A stretch of 64,000 bases of DNA. It comes from Planctomycetota bacterium. GTDB taxonomy: Bacteria; Planctomycetota; UBA1135; UBA2386. The translations under genes were made by a program, and so were the position numbers. Below the pieces are notes generated by a model. It was not told the DNA's origin. It did no database searches and worked only from the letters and a program-made list of their open reading frames with translations. How positions within the stretch are numbered: position 1 is the first letter of the stretch; every line of letters begins with the position of its first letter. The stretch covers positions 62,001-126,000 of the forward strand of contig CANEYR010000001.1 in the NCBI GenBank assembly GCA_947444055.1, written 5' to 3'. Positions 1 through 8,873 of this stretch are shown here, piece by piece.

Positions 1-488
1 TCGGCGAGCATCGCGCCGCGGTGTGGGGTGCCGAGGTAGACGACCGCTCGCGGTTGCACGGCCCCTGGTGAACGCAGGTACTCTTGGATCACCAGCCCGC
101 CCAGCGAATGCCCGACGAAGCACCATTCGTCGACCGCCGCCGCGGAGGAGCCCTGGATGGCCGTTTGTAGCCGAACGGCGTGGGCCTCGATGCGATCCTG
201 AGTGCTCGCGTAGCCAGGGTTCAACACCTCATAGCCGTGCGCCTCGAGCGTTCGCTGCAAACGCGCCATCGACGCGGGGGTGCGAAACAACCCGTGTTGC
301 AGCACCACCACCCGCCGTCGGCCATCGACGGGTGCACGCAGATCCGGCTGCGTGTTGACCGACCCGAGATTCAGCACCACATCAAACGGCCACGCGATCG
401 GTCCACCGACCAGAACCATGCCAACTCCGACGAGCAACGCGCACACCAGCACCGCGATCCATCGCGAACGTCGCCGAGTTGGTGCCAT
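1..488 (-). CDS. Alpha/beta-hydrolase, lipase-like (3' end cut by window)
   Basis: Reading the minus strand from the ATG at 488 gives an open frame of about 162 codons that runs off the window. Residues 10-30 are one hydrophobic segment (signal anchor). Around residue 60 comes a VVVLQHGLFR strand-turn, where the oxyanion hole lies in lipases, and near residue 126 the nucleophile elbow GHSLGGL, followed by VVYLGTPHRG, as in class-I lipases and PGAP1-like esterases. It is therefore probably a membrane-anchored or secreted lipase/esterase. Acid and His residues would lie outside the window. It starts 2 nt after the miaE stop, so the two are probably co-transcribed. Fold is sure; substrate unknown. 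Confidence 0.8.
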   Translation of the reverse strand, partial: MAPTRRRSRWIAVLVCALLVGVGMVLVGGPIAWPFDVVLNLGSVNTQPDLRAPVDGRRRVVVLQHGLFRTPASMARLQRTLEAHGYEVLNPGYASTQDRIEAHAVRLQTAIQGSSAAAVDEWCFVGHSLGGLVIQEYLRSPGAVQPRAVVYLGTPHRGAMLA

Positions 489-490
489 GA

Positions 491-1105
491 CTAGCGTGGC
501 AGACCGCTGTGCAAGCGGTGCGCAAACGGCAGGGCGCGCAACACGGTCTCCTCGTGCGCAATCAACGCCCGATGGCGAACGGCAACGGCCGCCATCGGCA
601 TCACCTGAGCTGCCACCTCGACGTACAACGGTGCATGCCGCGATTCCGCCGCCGCTAAGTCCGCGTAGAACCCCGCCAACTCGGGATCGGTTGGCGCCAG
701 CGCGACCGCCAGCAGCTCGAGCCGTTCGTGCGAGCGAGCTTCGATGACGGCGGCCACTAGCAATTCGTCCACCAGGCGCTCGGGCATCCTGCTCGCCGCC
801 GCCGCTTTCAACCGCTCGGCGTAGGGCGAGGGCGGCTGCGGCACCAACGCCAGACCTCGCTGGGTCAAGAGCCGCACCGAACGCTCAAAATGCAGCAGCT
901 CCTCGCGCGCCAAAGCAGAAAGCGCGCGCTGGGCGTCGGCTGCAACCGGAACGCGGAACAAGAACTGCACCGCTGCTGCCGCGGCCTTCTTCTCGAGGTG
1001 GGTCTGCTCCAGCAGCAACTCAGCCGTGTGCTCCCGCTGGGCAAGTGCCCACGCGAGCGGCGTCACAAAGCTCAGCGGCGGCGGTGCGTCGGAAATCGCG
1101 GTCAC
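491..1105 (-). CDS. miaE: tRNA-(ms2io6A)-hydroxylase MiaE
   Basis: This 204-residue all-helical protein has the complete diiron ligand set of MiaE: E38 (HLEKK), E69-x-x-H72 (EELLHFE), E122 (IEARSHER) and E154-x-x-H157 (ESRHAPLY). MiaE uses O2 to hydroxylate the isopentenyl group of ms2i6A at tRNA position 37. Length matches the family. The start is a GTG at 1105. A TACGAT hexamer lies 10 nt upstream with no Shine-Dalgarno, so the transcript may be leaderless. MiaA and MiaB, which make the substrate, are not in this window. Presence implies an oxygen-exposed life style. The downstream lipase-like gene begins 2 nt after the stop. Confidence 0.92.
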   Translation of the reverse strand: MTAISDAPPPLSFVTPLAWALAQREHTAELLLEQTHLEKKAAAAAVQFLFRVPVAADAQRALSALAREELLHFERSVRLLTQRGLALVPQPPSPYAERLKAAAASRMPERLVDELLVAAVIEARSHERLELLAVALAPTDPELAGFYADLAAAESRHAPLYVEVAAQVMPMAAVAVRHRALIAHEETVLRALPFAHRLHSGLPR

Positions 1106-1115
1106 GAGGACGGCG

Positions 1116-1121
1116 ATCGTA
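1116..1121 (-). promoter_or_regulatory. TACGAT -10-like hexamer before miaE
   Basis: Minus-strand TACGAT, 10 nt before the GTG start. The 12 nt CTACGATCGCCG also occurs before the M50 peptidase gene at 7080. No -35 and no Shine-Dalgarno are evident, which fits a leaderless or very short-leader transcript. Confidence 0.45.
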
Positions 1122-1144
1122 GCGAAGCACTGCGTCTCAACCAG

Positions 1145-1666
1145 TCACTGGCGTGAGCGCAACACGGCGTCCGTCACGGCGACGGCGGTGGCGGCATCAC
1201 GCACCGCGGCCACATAGTGCGAGCCATCGAGTCGCCAGCGCCATCCATCCCATTCGAAGGCGAGCACCTGCGCGCCATCGCGATTGGGCCGAGGCATCGC
1301 GACCACGGTGCGCAAGCCGCGGCTACTGCCGGCCAGAGGTGGTTCACGAAACCAATCCACCTGGCTCGTCTCGGCGAGAGCGCGCAACGTCGTGGCGTCG
1401 AGCTGCCGATCGACCGCATGCAGGTGTTGGTCCAGCAAGCCTCGATGGGCGCTCGTCGTCACCGCGGCAAAGGCCTCGGTGTCGCCGCGTGCACAAGCCG
1501 CGTCGACCGCCGCCGCGGTGGCCCGCAACCCTGGCACGACCACTTCGGCATCAAAGCGGCCGCCGCCGGCGGGCGCTGGCCAAGCCGCCGGCCAGAGCGC
1601 GAAGGCAACTGCCGCCGCCCCAACGCTCAGACAGACCGTCGTCCACAATCCTCGTTCAATCGCCAT
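1145..1666 (-). CDS. Exported or membrane-anchored protein of unknown function
   Basis: 173 residues. Residues 7-27 form a hydrophobic N-terminal segment (signal peptide or anchor) followed by a Pro/Ala/Gly-rich stretch. The rest has the look of a small alpha+beta NTF2-like domain: a helical part (about 45-100) and strands ending near FEWDGWRWRLDG (138-149). I do not recognise a family. Its start codon overlaps the end of the upstream 1.2-kb-residue lipoprotein gene by 11 nt, so the two are translationally coupled and likely work together. Confidence 0.7.
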   Translation of the reverse strand: MAIERGLWTTVCLSVGAAAVAFALWPAAWPAPAGGGRFDAEVVVPGLRATAAAVDAACARGDTEAFAAVTTSAHRGLLDQHLHAVDRQLDATTLRALAETSQVDWFREPPLAGSSRGLRTVVAMPRPNRDGAQVLAFEWDGWRWRLDGSHYVAAVRDAATAVAVTDAVLRSRQ

Positions 1667-4600
1667 ATCGCACCTTGCATGTGCCGTTGCGGAACCGAAT
1701 CAACACCCCACCCTGTCGCGCCGCCGCCAGCGCTTCGATGTCGGGGAAGCGCAGCGTGGCGTCATCGACGAGTTCGCCGCCCTCGATGCTCGTCGGCCGC
1801 GGTCCGGCCACCACCGCCGTCCACGGCACCTCCGCCGGACGGCTCGCATCACCCGCGGTCTGCAACACCAGCTCCTTCTTGGCGGCATCGTAGAAGCAAC
1901 GAGTCAGCGGCGCTTTGGTTGCGCGCACGTGCGGGGCGTTCGCACCCGCGTGGCTCTTGGTCGTGACTTGGAACGTGCCGACACGATTTGGCACGTAGAC
2001 CGTACGGCCATCGAAGTGCGCCCACGGCTGGCCATCGAGCAACACATCATCAAAGTCGCGCGCCATCACAACGCTCGGCCGCACGATCGCACTGGCCTGC
2101 AAGACGCGAACGGTGACGGCGCCGGGCTCCGGATCCCGCATCGCCACGAGTCGCAGCGAACCAGGACCTGGTCGAGTGCGGGCCAACACCGATGGTCCAC
2201 CCACCACCAACACCGTGTCTCCGGGTGCGTGGTGCAATCGCAACCAACGCCCGCCGTCTGGATTTGGCTGCGAACCTCGCCAATGCCAAAGGCCCTGTTC
2301 CCGCACGAGGAACGGCGTGGTGGCGGTCGCGCGCACGCTGACGACCCGCGTCCACGGCAACGGAATCTCGCTCTTCACCATCGCTTCGCCACCGTCGCCG
2401 AGTTCGAGCTGCATTGGGTCAACGACCGCGAGCAGCATCTCGCGGGCATACGGCAGCCAGCGCTCGCCATCGCCGTGGGCGGTGAACAACACCCCCACCG
2501 CACTCTGCGCACCGACCTCCGTCGCATTGCGCCAGACAACTTCTCCGCGCTCCCAACGCATGCTCTCGTAACGCTGCAACTGCAGCGGCGCGACGATCAC
2601 ATCCGGCAGCTGCGCATTCGCGGCCCGCAGCACGAACGGCAGGCGCATGGCCTCGGCGTCGTCACCCGGCGTGATCATCGCCACACTGCCGTACTCTGGC
2701 CACGCACAGGCGCGTTCCACCTGCAAGCTGCGCACGGTGCGTTCGCAGCGACTGCGCAGCACAAAGCCAGGAAAGTCGGCGATCGTCGTGAGCTCGACGC
2801 GCTCGGCGTGGTAGCTCGATTGGGACGACTCGACCAAGCAGGCTCGACTGCCGGCCGCCGCCACCACGTTCGCTTCCACGCCAACGTCGCCGACGCGCCG
2901 CATCAGCAATCGATCGATGGCCACCCCGCCGCCGACCAACACCGTGAGTTCTAGGCTGCGCGGTCCCGCCCGTGCGGCATGCACCGGCACCGTAACTGGC
3001 AACGAGCGCGTGGTGTCCGTGAACGGCACGGCGGCGAGCAACATGCCATCGACGCTAATCGTCAACACGCCGCGTCCCGTCACGCCGCGGACCGTCAGGT
3101 CGAACTCGTGGTAACCAGCTGTGGCCATCCATTCGAGCGTCGTCGAGGCCGGCCAATTGGGCACCGCATCGCGCTGCAGCACGGCTGGCACCATGGCTTC
3201 GTTGCCGGCCGCCCCGCCGACGCGCGCGATTTCGGCATAGCCGCCTGCCCCACGTTGGCCGACGGCAAGGAAGTCGGTTCGATCCGCGCGCAGCGCCGCC
3301 CCATCAGGACGCCCGCCGAACAATCGCGTGCGCAGGAACGCCCCGCTGAGCAGCACGGCAGCACTGCCGAAATCAGCCTGCCCCCGAGGGTCGAACGCCA
3401 ACCCACCGCCGCTGCCGAGCAAGCGGAACCAGTTGTTCTGCAGTGAGTGCACCGCGGCCGGCGCGTTCACCTGTGCTTCAAACCCACGAGGCACACTGGC
3501 GAGCAGCGACGCTCCCACCGCGCGCACACCATTCGCACCCGTTGCCGCCAGCGGCATGGCAACCGCCGCGCGCAATGGTTCGAGGCTAACACCGTGCACG
3601 TAGTCAACGGTGTCGCGATCAAACGTGGCCGGGTCGTGGCGCGACCACCACATCGCCGCCCCCAGGCCAGCGCGCGCCCGCGCAAAGTCGTTCGCTTGCG
3701 CCACGATCCAGTCCCCGTAGCTGCCACCGCCAGCCACGACGTCGCGACTGTTAGTCCGAGCCCGCGCATCGAGCACGCCACACGGAAACAGATCGGCAGG
3801 AAACCCATCGCGCCACTGGGCGGTGACACCAACGAACGGCAACCCCGGCAACGCCCCATCATCCGCCGCCAAGGCGCGCACACCACCCGCCAAGACGGGC
3901 GACAACTCACCCGTGCGATACAGGCATGCCGCGGGCTGGAAGTCCTGGACCATTGCCACCGAGAAGCCCGAGGGATCACGCAACCACTGCCGCACCCCAA
4001 AGCCGTCGAAGGCAGCCGCGCCCGAGCGCCGCACACAGGCCAATTCTCGCGCCAGGAAGCGCAAGGTGGCCAACCGTTCCGCGGCGCGCTCGCCGACCGG
4101 CAATGGATCCAAGCTGCCGAACGCCGCCATGCCGCGCCCATGCGCTTCCGCTGCCAACTGCAGGAAGGCCTCGCGCTGCCAATGGCTCGCGGTGGTCCGA
4201 CTCTGCAGCGACGGTGCAGGCATCAAGGGATCGCCGCTCGACCACGTCAACGGCAGCGCGCCATCGTCGCCGACCAATTGCATTTCACAGAGGTCGGCGC
4301 CGCTCGCCCAACTTGGCAACAGCGCCTCCTGCGTCAGTTCGTCGACGGTGCGATCTTCGCCCCCGCTTTGCTGCGGCAAGCGCCAGCCCCAGTGGGGCAC
4401 GACGGCCGCCATGCGCGGCAGGTCCACCGGCGCGAGTTCGGGCTCCCGCGGGTTCGCCGTCAGCACGACGACGCCGGCCGGACCGCGCGCCCACGTTGCG
4501 CAACGTTGCACGAACGCCACGGCGGCCGCCCGCACATCCTTGTCTTCATGGTCGACGCGCGGCGCCAAACCACACGCCAGCACCGCCCCTTTGCCAACGG

Positions 4601-5264
4601 TCCAGTGCACGAGAACGGGTGGCCCGAGCGGATCGACGGCGCCATCGCGTTCCACCGCCAAAGCAGCGATCACTTCGCCGACTTTGGGCGCCCCGATCGA
4701 CCATGCACACAACGGCGCCGTGCAGGGCGTGGCACCCGCGACAAAATGCACGTTCTCGCCGACGGCGCTGACCGGGACGTCGACGAACAGTTCGTCGAGC
4801 CGGCCCGACACCACCTGAAAGCCGAGTTGCAGCGTGCCCGCAGTCGCCCGCGCATCGAACCCCCAGCGATACACCGAACGCTCGGGCCATTCGGGCTCGA
4901 AGCCGAGTTCGGCGACCAAGTGCGCCGCATGGCCAAACAGCACCAGGCGCCCGCCGTTCTGCACGAACTGCTCGAGGGCTTGCAGCTGCGCCGGCGGCCA
5001 ACTGCTCGTCGGCAGGCGCCATTGCTCATCCACCAGCAGCAGCCCTTTGCCGGCGGTCGGCACGCCCGCGGCCTCGTGCGGGTCGCCGCCAAAGGTGACA
5101 CCCTGCACACTCGCCAGCGCGTTGGCCCACGGGCCATGCGGGGCCGGCGGCGCCATCGTGGTGGCTGGACCAGAGCACGCCGTCAAGCCAACGAGCAGCA
5201 GCAAAGCCCCTCGCCGGACTCGATCGTTCGCAGTTCGCTGACGTTGCTCTAGCATCCTTGCCAT
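1656..5264 (-). CDS. Very large lipoprotein with GATase-like N-terminal domain, function unknown
   Basis: About 1202 residues from the ATG at 5264; an in-frame ATG at 5282 would overlap the divergent gene at 5268 and is less likely. A basic N-terminus, hydrophobic core and lipobox LVGLTAC put the lipidated Cys near residue 30. Residues 60-230 resemble a class-I glutamine-amidotransferase-like fold (LLLVDEQWRLPTS, then QFVQNGGRLVLFGHAAHL), common in planctomycete surface proteins. The middle has barrel-like segments and the last 500 residues look like beta-sandwich repeats (for example LTVRGVTGRGVLTISVDG). No catalytic signature was recognised. It overlaps the next gene by 11 nt. Probably an envelope protein facing the periplasm or outside. 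Confidence 0.75.
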   Translation of the reverse strand: MARMLEQRQRTANDRVRRGALLLLVGLTACSGPATTMAPPAPHGPWANALASVQGVTFGGDPHEAAGVPTAGKGLLLVDEQWRLPTSSWPPAQLQALEQFVQNGGRLVLFGHAAHLVAELGFEPEWPERSVYRWGFDARATAGTLQLGFQVVSGRLDELFVDVPVSAVGENVHFVAGATPCTAPLCAWSIGAPKVGEVIAALAVERDGAVDPLGPPVLVHWTVGKGAVLACGLAPRVDHEDKDVRAAAVAFVQRCATWARGPAGVVVLTANPREPELAPVDLPRMAAVVPHWGWRLPQQSGGEDRTVDELTQEALLPSWASGADLCEMQLVGDDGALPLTWSSGDPLMPAPSLQSRTTASHWQREAFLQLAAEAHGRGMAAFGSLDPLPVGERAAERLATLRFLARELACVRRSGAAAFDGFGVRQWLRDPSGFSVAMVQDFQPAACLYRTGELSPVLAGGVRALAADDGALPGLPFVGVTAQWRDGFPADLFPCGVLDARARTNSRDVVAGGGSYGDWIVAQANDFARARAGLGAAMWWSRHDPATFDRDTVDYVHGVSLEPLRAAVAMPLAATGANGVRAVGASLLASVPRGFEAQVNAPAAVHSLQNNWFRLLGSGGGLAFDPRGQADFGSAAVLLSGAFLRTRLFGGRPDGAALRADRTDFLAVGQRGAGGYAEIARVGGAAGNEAMVPAVLQRDAVPNWPASTTLEWMATAGYHEFDLTVRGVTGRGVLTISVDGMLLAAVPFTDTTRSLPVTVPVHAARAGPRSLELTVLVGGGVAIDRLLMRRVGDVGVEANVVAAAGSRACLVESSQSSYHAERVELTTIADFPGFVLRSRCERTVRSLQVERACAWPEYGSVAMITPGDDAEAMRLPFVLRAANAQLPDVIVAPLQLQRYESMRWERGEVVWRNATEVGAQSAVGVLFTAHGDGERWLPYAREMLLAVVDPMQLELGDGGEAMVKSEIPLPWTRVVSVRATATTPFLVREQGLWHWRGSQPNPDGGRWLRLHHAPGDTVLVVGGPSVLARTRPGPGSLRLVAMRDPEPGAVTVRVLQASAIVRPSVVMARDFDDVLLDGQPWAHFDGRTVYVPNRVGTFQVTTKSHAGANAPHVRATKAPLTRCFYDAAKKELVLQTAGDASRPAEVPWTAVVAGPRPTSIEGGELVDDATLRFPDIEALAAARQGGVLIRFRNGTCKVRYGD
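5250..5255 (+). promoter_or_regulatory. TAGCAT -10-like hexamer before the MBL-fold gene
   Basis: TAGCAT lies 12 nt before the ATG at 5268, inside the 5' end of the divergent lipoprotein gene. It fits the TAnnnT pattern seen before other genes here. The spacing is the longest in the set, so this is a weaker case. Confidence 0.3.
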
Positions 5265-5267
5265 CGC

Positions 5268-6008
5268 ATGAATCGGCAGCATCCCCCCTTGGACCTTGAG
5301 AACCGTCTGTATTTTCGACAGTGGCTAGCCGGTCGCGACTTCGCGCGCGGCGACCCGATCGGCGGGCAAATGGCGAACTTCGTCTACGCCATCGGCGATC
5401 GGCAAACGAACGAAGTCCTGCTCGTGGATCCGTGCTACGCCGTCGACGAACTGGTGCGCTTGACGACTGGCGACGGCATGCGCGTCGTCGGCGCGCTGGC
5501 CACCCACTACCACCCTGATCACATAGGCGGCGACCTGTTCGGCCACCAACTGCAAGGCGTGCGCGAACTGCTGACGCAGTGCCCGTGCAAGATCCACGTG
5601 CAGCGCGCCGAAGTGCCGTGGGTCAAGCAGGTGACCGGCTGCAGCGACACCGACCTCGCCCAACACGACAGCGGGGACGTCGTCATGGTGGGCGCGATCC
5701 CGATCACGCTGATTCACACGCCCGGCCACACGCCCGGCTCACAGTGCTTCTTGGTGCAGAACCGCCTCATCGCTGGCGACACGTTGTTCTTGCAGGGCTG
5801 CGGGCGCACCGACTTCCCCGGCGGCGACCCGCGACAGCTCTATCTGTCCTTGACGCAAAAGCTGGCGAAGGTGCCCGACGACGCCGTGCTTTACCCCGGC
5901 CACGCCTACGATCCGCGGCCGTTTGCCGGCCTCGGCGAAACGCGGCGCAGCAATGCCGTGTTTGCACCGCAGAGTGAAGCCGAGTGGTTGCGTGTGTTTG
6001 GCGGCTGA
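5268..6008 (+). CDS. MBL-fold metallo-hydrolase (glyoxalase II / persulfide dioxygenase-like)
   Basis: 246 residues with all metal motifs of the metallo-beta-lactamase fold: THYHPDH at 79-85, HTPGHTPGS around 148-156, AGDTLF around 169, and a final YPGHAYDP. The GH-x-PGS spacing and the length fit the hydroxyacylglutathione hydrolase / persulfide dioxygenase branch rather than beta-lactamases. No signal peptide is visible, so it is cytoplasmic. The substrate cannot be read from sequence; thioester hydrolysis or persulfide oxidation are the candidates. Its start is 3 nt from the divergent lipoprotein start, so both promoters must lie within coding DNA. Confidence 0.85.
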   Translation: MNRQHPPLDLENRLYFRQWLAGRDFARGDPIGGQMANFVYAIGDRQTNEVLLVDPCYAVDELVRLTTGDGMRVVGALATHYHPDHIGGDLFGHQLQGVRELLTQCPCKIHVQRAEVPWVKQVTGCSDTDLAQHDSGDVVMVGAIPITLIHTPGHTPGSQCFLVQNRLIAGDTLFLQGCGRTDFPGGDPRQLYLSLTQKLAKVPDDAVLYPGHAYDPRPFAGLGETRRSNAVFAPQSEAEWLRVFGG

Positions 6009-6021
6009 CGGCCCGCGAACT

Positions 6022-7065
6022 TCAGCCCGCGCCGCGTCGTCGCTGCGAAGCCCGCTTCAGCACGGCTTTCTCGCGGTCGCTCAACGCCGACATGCCGACC
6101 TGATGCACCCGCTCAAGGATCGCATCGACTTCGCGGTTGAGTTCAGCCTCGGCGCTGATGCGAGCCGCGGCCTGGCGTTCGGCCCGTTCCCGTCGCCAGC
6201 GCGCGAACCGACTCGGCTTGGCAGCGGCAGTGCCCAACGGCTCACCGCCGCGTTTCCACGCGTCCGGATCCATCTCCCACAGCTCCCGGCGGTGCTGACG
6301 GTACACGAGCACGTGCCGCGCCAGGCGCCGTTCCTGCAAGGAAGCGGAGATGCACGACAACCCAAGCACGACCCCGATCGTGCTTTCGAGCCCTGGCCGA
6401 AACAGCCCGAGGACGGCGAGCACGCTGCCGCCGATGACGCCAACGGTCGTCGCCCACATCGTCGCGAGATTCGCATGCACGCGCATCGACAGCAGCGCGC
6501 GCAGCACCAGCCCACCATCGAGAGGAAAGATCGGCAGCAGGTTGAACAAGAACAGCGAGGTGTTCAAGGTCACCAAGTACCAGACGGTGAAGTGCACCGG
6601 GCAGAATCGCCAACCACTGATCGCCAGCACCTGCGTCGGCAGCAGCCATTGCAACGGCCAGAGCACCGCCAGCCACACCAAGTGCACAGCGGGACCGGCC
6701 AACGTGATGACCAGCTCTTCCTTTGGCGTGCTGGCCGCCGCGTTCATGTGGGCGACCCCACCGAGCGGCGACAGCGTGATCAAGTCGCTGCGGATGCGGT
6801 ACCGCCAACCGGCGGCGATGTGGCCCATCTCGTGCGTCCAGATCACGACAAACAGCCCGACGGAACAGATTGCCGCGAGCACCAGAGCTTCCAGCCCAGT
6901 GGTCAATGGCCACAGCGACTGCAGAAAGAGCAGCGGCACCAAGCAAGCCGCGACCCAGTACATGCGAACATGCACGCCGAAGAACGTGCCAATCGCAAAC
7001 GTCCGCATCACGAGCTGCAGGAAGCGGCCGAGCGGGGACCCGTCGTAGACACCGTAAGAACTCAC
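6022..7065 (-). CDS. Site-2-protease-family (M50) intramembrane zinc metallopeptidase
   Basis: 347 residues, start GTG at 7065. The zinc site HEMGH is at 78-82 in a transmembrane segment and the third-ligand motif FPLDGG (Asp183) follows NLLPI, the hallmark of the M50/S2P family. About six hydrophobic segments lie before residue 250. A 100-residue basic, Arg-rich cytoplasmic tail (about 250-347) replaces the PDZ domain of RseP, and no CBS domains are visible. Such enzymes cut transmembrane anchors of regulators; no partner is visible nearby. It ends 14 nt from the convergent MBL-fold gene. Confidence 0.87.
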   Translation of the reverse strand: MSSYGVYDGSPLGRFLQLVMRTFAIGTFFGVHVRMYWVAACLVPLLFLQSLWPLTTGLEALVLAAICSVGLFVVIWTHEMGHIAAGWRYRIRSDLITLSPLGGVAHMNAAASTPKEELVITLAGPAVHLVWLAVLWPLQWLLPTQVLAISGWRFCPVHFTVWYLVTLNTSLFLFNLLPIFPLDGGLVLRALLSMRVHANLATMWATTVGVIGGSVLAVLGLFRPGLESTIGVVLGLSCISASLQERRLARHVLVYRQHRRELWEMDPDAWKRGGEPLGTAAAKPSRFARWRRERAERQAAARISAEAELNREVDAILERVHQVGMSALSDREKAVLKRASQRRRGAG

Positions 7066-7074
7066 GTGGCGGCG

Positions 7075-7080
7075 ATCGTA
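7075..7080 (-). promoter_or_regulatory. TACGAT -10-like hexamer before the M50 peptidase gene
   Basis: Minus-strand TACGAT, 9 nt before the GTG start. CTACGATCGCCG is shared with the miaE upstream region. No Shine-Dalgarno lies between hexamer and start. Confidence 0.45.
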
Positions 7081-7092
7081 GCACTCGCGCGA

Positions 7093-7995
7093 CTACAGCG
7101 GCCGTCGCCGTTCTTCGAGTTCGGCGAGTGTCTTCGGCCAGTCCTTCTTGAGCAGAGTCGACAAGCCGCGGTCGGCCAGCAAGCGCCCACCACACTGACA
7201 GGCGACGCAGTAGTTGCACTCGTTGTCCGCGTAGCGAATGCGCTGCACAGGCGAACTGCAGACGGGGCAGGGTTGGCCGTAGCGCCCATGCACCGCCATG
7301 CCGGGCCGAAACGCGGTCACCTTCGCCGGGAAGCCACTGCCAACTTCCTGCCGCAGGCGATCGGTCCACTCATCGAGCGTCGAGAGCACGGCCAGCCGCA
7401 GCCGCTCGATGTCGCCGTCCGCCAGCCGCGAGGTCAGCTCGATCGGCGACAGCTTGGCGCGATGCAGGATCTCGTCGGAGTAGGCATTGCCGATGCCGCT
7501 GAACAGCGTCGGGTCGGTCAGCGCACGCTTGCAGGTGCGGTTCTCGCTGCGCAAGCGCTCGGCGAACTGCGCCGACGAACAGGCATGCACTTCGAGGCCG
7601 CCGCGCGAAAACTCAGCGAGTCCAGCGGCGCCGCGAACGATGTGCAACGACGCGCGTCGTTTGGAACCCGCTTCGGTGAGGACCAGCGACCCGGTGGTGA
7701 AGTCGAACGCGCACAGATCGATCTTGCTGCCCAGCTTCTTCTCGCGCGGAAACCAGTGCAGGCGACCAGCGATCATCAGATGCAGCACGAGGTACAGGTC
7801 CCCCGAGAACTGGAACACCAAACGCTTGCCAAGACGTCGCACCAAAACCAGCGACTGCCCGTGCAGAGCCGTCGGTGACGGCTCCACCGACCGCAACAAG
7901 AATGAGCTGCGCAGCCGCAGCTCCGTCAGCACGACGCCGCGCAGCATGGACTCGATGCGCTCGCAGTACACCGTCACATCAGGCAGTTCTGGCAT
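7093..7995 (-). CDS. Fpg/Nei-family DNA glycosylase/AP lyase
   Basis: 300 residues beginning MPELPDV, where Pro2 (exposed after Met removal) is the catalytic nucleophile and Glu3 the general acid. The loop RRLGKRL near 55 holds the conserved Lys. The helix-two-turn-helix segment is near [13 protein letters not shown]. The C-terminal zinc finger has two CxxC pairs (CPVC and CVAC). It removes oxidised bases such as 8-oxoguanine or oxidised pyrimidines and nicks the strand. About 35 residues follow the zinc finger ([11 protein letters not shown] onward), longer than classical MutM, a form common outside proteobacteria. I cannot assign Fpg versus Nei specificity. Confidence 0.9.
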   Translation of the reverse strand: MPELPDVTVYCERIESMLRGVVLTELRLRSSFLLRSVEPSPTALHGQSLVLVRRLGKRLVFQFSGDLYLVLHLMIAGRLHWFPREKKLGSKIDLCAFDFTTGSLVLTEAGSKRRASLHIVRGAAGLAEFSRGGLEVHACSSAQFAERLRSENRTCKRALTDPTLFSGIGNAYSDEILHRAKLSPIELTSRLADGDIERLRLAVLSTLDEWTDRLRQEVGSGFPAKVTAFRPGMAVHGRYGQPCPVCSSPVQRIRYADNECNYCVACQCGGRLLADRGLSTLLKKDWPKTLAELEERRRPL

Positions 7996-8078
7996 CGCCG
8001 TTCACTACGCGACGACGCCCGAACGCGCCTTCGCCGAAAGCTCACGCGAGGAAATCTAGCACCGCGACTGGTCGCACC

Positions 8079-8084
8079 TATCGT
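8079..8084 (+). promoter_or_regulatory. TATCGT -10-like hexamer before ppa
   Basis: TATCGT lies 10 nt before the ATG at 8095 and the intervening bases have no Shine-Dalgarno. Same hexamer and same spacing as before the nucleoside transporter gene at 33762. Confidence 0.4.
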
Positions 8085-8094
8085 CCTGACCCTC

Positions 8095-8712
8095 ATGACC
8101 TTTCCGGAACCGTTCTACTCTTGGCGTCCCCACCCTTGGCACGGCATCGCACCGGGCCCCAAGCCGCCGGAAATCGTGCAGGCCTATGTCGAGATCACGC
8201 CATTCGACTTGGTGAAGTACGAGATCGACAAGGTCAGCGGCTTCCTGCGTGTCGATCGCCCGCAGCGCACGAATTCGCAGCCACCGAGCCTGTATGGCTT
8301 CATCCCGCGCACTCTGTGTGGACGGCGCGTCGGCACGTTGACACCCGGCGCCAGCAAGGGCGACGGTGACCCACTCGACATCTGCGTGCTGAGCGAACGT
8401 CCGATCAATGCCCGCGAGATCCTGGTCAAAGCCAAAGTGATCGGCGGCCTGACGATGCTCGACAACGGCGAGGCGGACGACAAGATCGTGGCCGTGCTCG
8501 CGGGCGACTTCGTATGGGGCGAAGTGGAAGACTTGGTCGAGTTGCCCCAAGTGCTGGTCGAGCGATTGCGCCACTACTTCGCGACCTACAAGTTGCTGCC
8601 CGGCACGACGCCATTGCCGATCACACCCTACGACAAGCAGCGAGCCCACCAAGTCATCACCGCGTCGATGCACGACTACCACGAGGTCTACGGCGGCCCC
8701 CCGGTGACGTGA
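8095..8712 (+). CDS. ppa: Inorganic pyrophosphatase (family I)
   Basis: 205 residues. The signature [10 protein letters not shown] at 90-99 carries the three metal-binding aspartates (D90, D92, D95); further conserved parts are VKYEIDK near the start, YGFIPRTLC and DDKIVAV. It hydrolyses PPi to two phosphates in the cytoplasm, pulling biosynthetic reactions forward. The length is slightly above the 175-residue bacterial norm because of an N-terminal extension starting [12 protein letters not shown], as in some planctomycete and plant-type enzymes. Monocistronic by appearance. Confidence 0.94.
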   Translation: MTFPEPFYSWRPHPWHGIAPGPKPPEIVQAYVEITPFDLVKYEIDKVSGFLRVDRPQRTNSQPPSLYGFIPRTLCGRRVGTLTPGASKGDGDPLDICVLSERPINAREILVKAKVIGGLTMLDNGEADDKIVAVLAGDFVWGEVEDLVELPQVLVERLRHYFATYKLLPGTTPLPITPYDKQRAHQVITASMHDYHEVYGGPPVT

Positions 8713-8859
8713 GGGAACGCACCAACCATCACCCAGCGGTGGCAGCGACGGATGCGCATTGCCTAATAGGACTGTCATGGGCGGGACCGATGCAATGGTG
8801 TGCGCCGGTAAGCGACTCGCGCAATCTGGTGCGAGCCTGGAGCCCTCGACAGCGCGAGC

Positions 8860-8865
8860 TATGCT
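8860..8865 (+). promoter_or_regulatory. TATGCT -10-like hexamer before trmB
   Basis: TATGCT lies 8 nt before the ATG at 8874. It supports that start over the later in-frame ATG at 8916. No Shine-Dalgarno is present. Confidence 0.4.
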
Positions 8866-8873
8866 CCGCCGCG

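Noticed and set aside
1284-2954. Plus-strand open frame of 556 codons
   Set aside because: It is antisense to the large lipoprotein gene, has Arg/His-rich random composition and no domain; long open frames on the non-coding strand are normal at this GC.
5923-7878. Plus-strand open frame of 651 codons
   Set aside because: Antisense to the M50 peptidase and Fpg/Nei genes, both of which have complete catalytic motifs.
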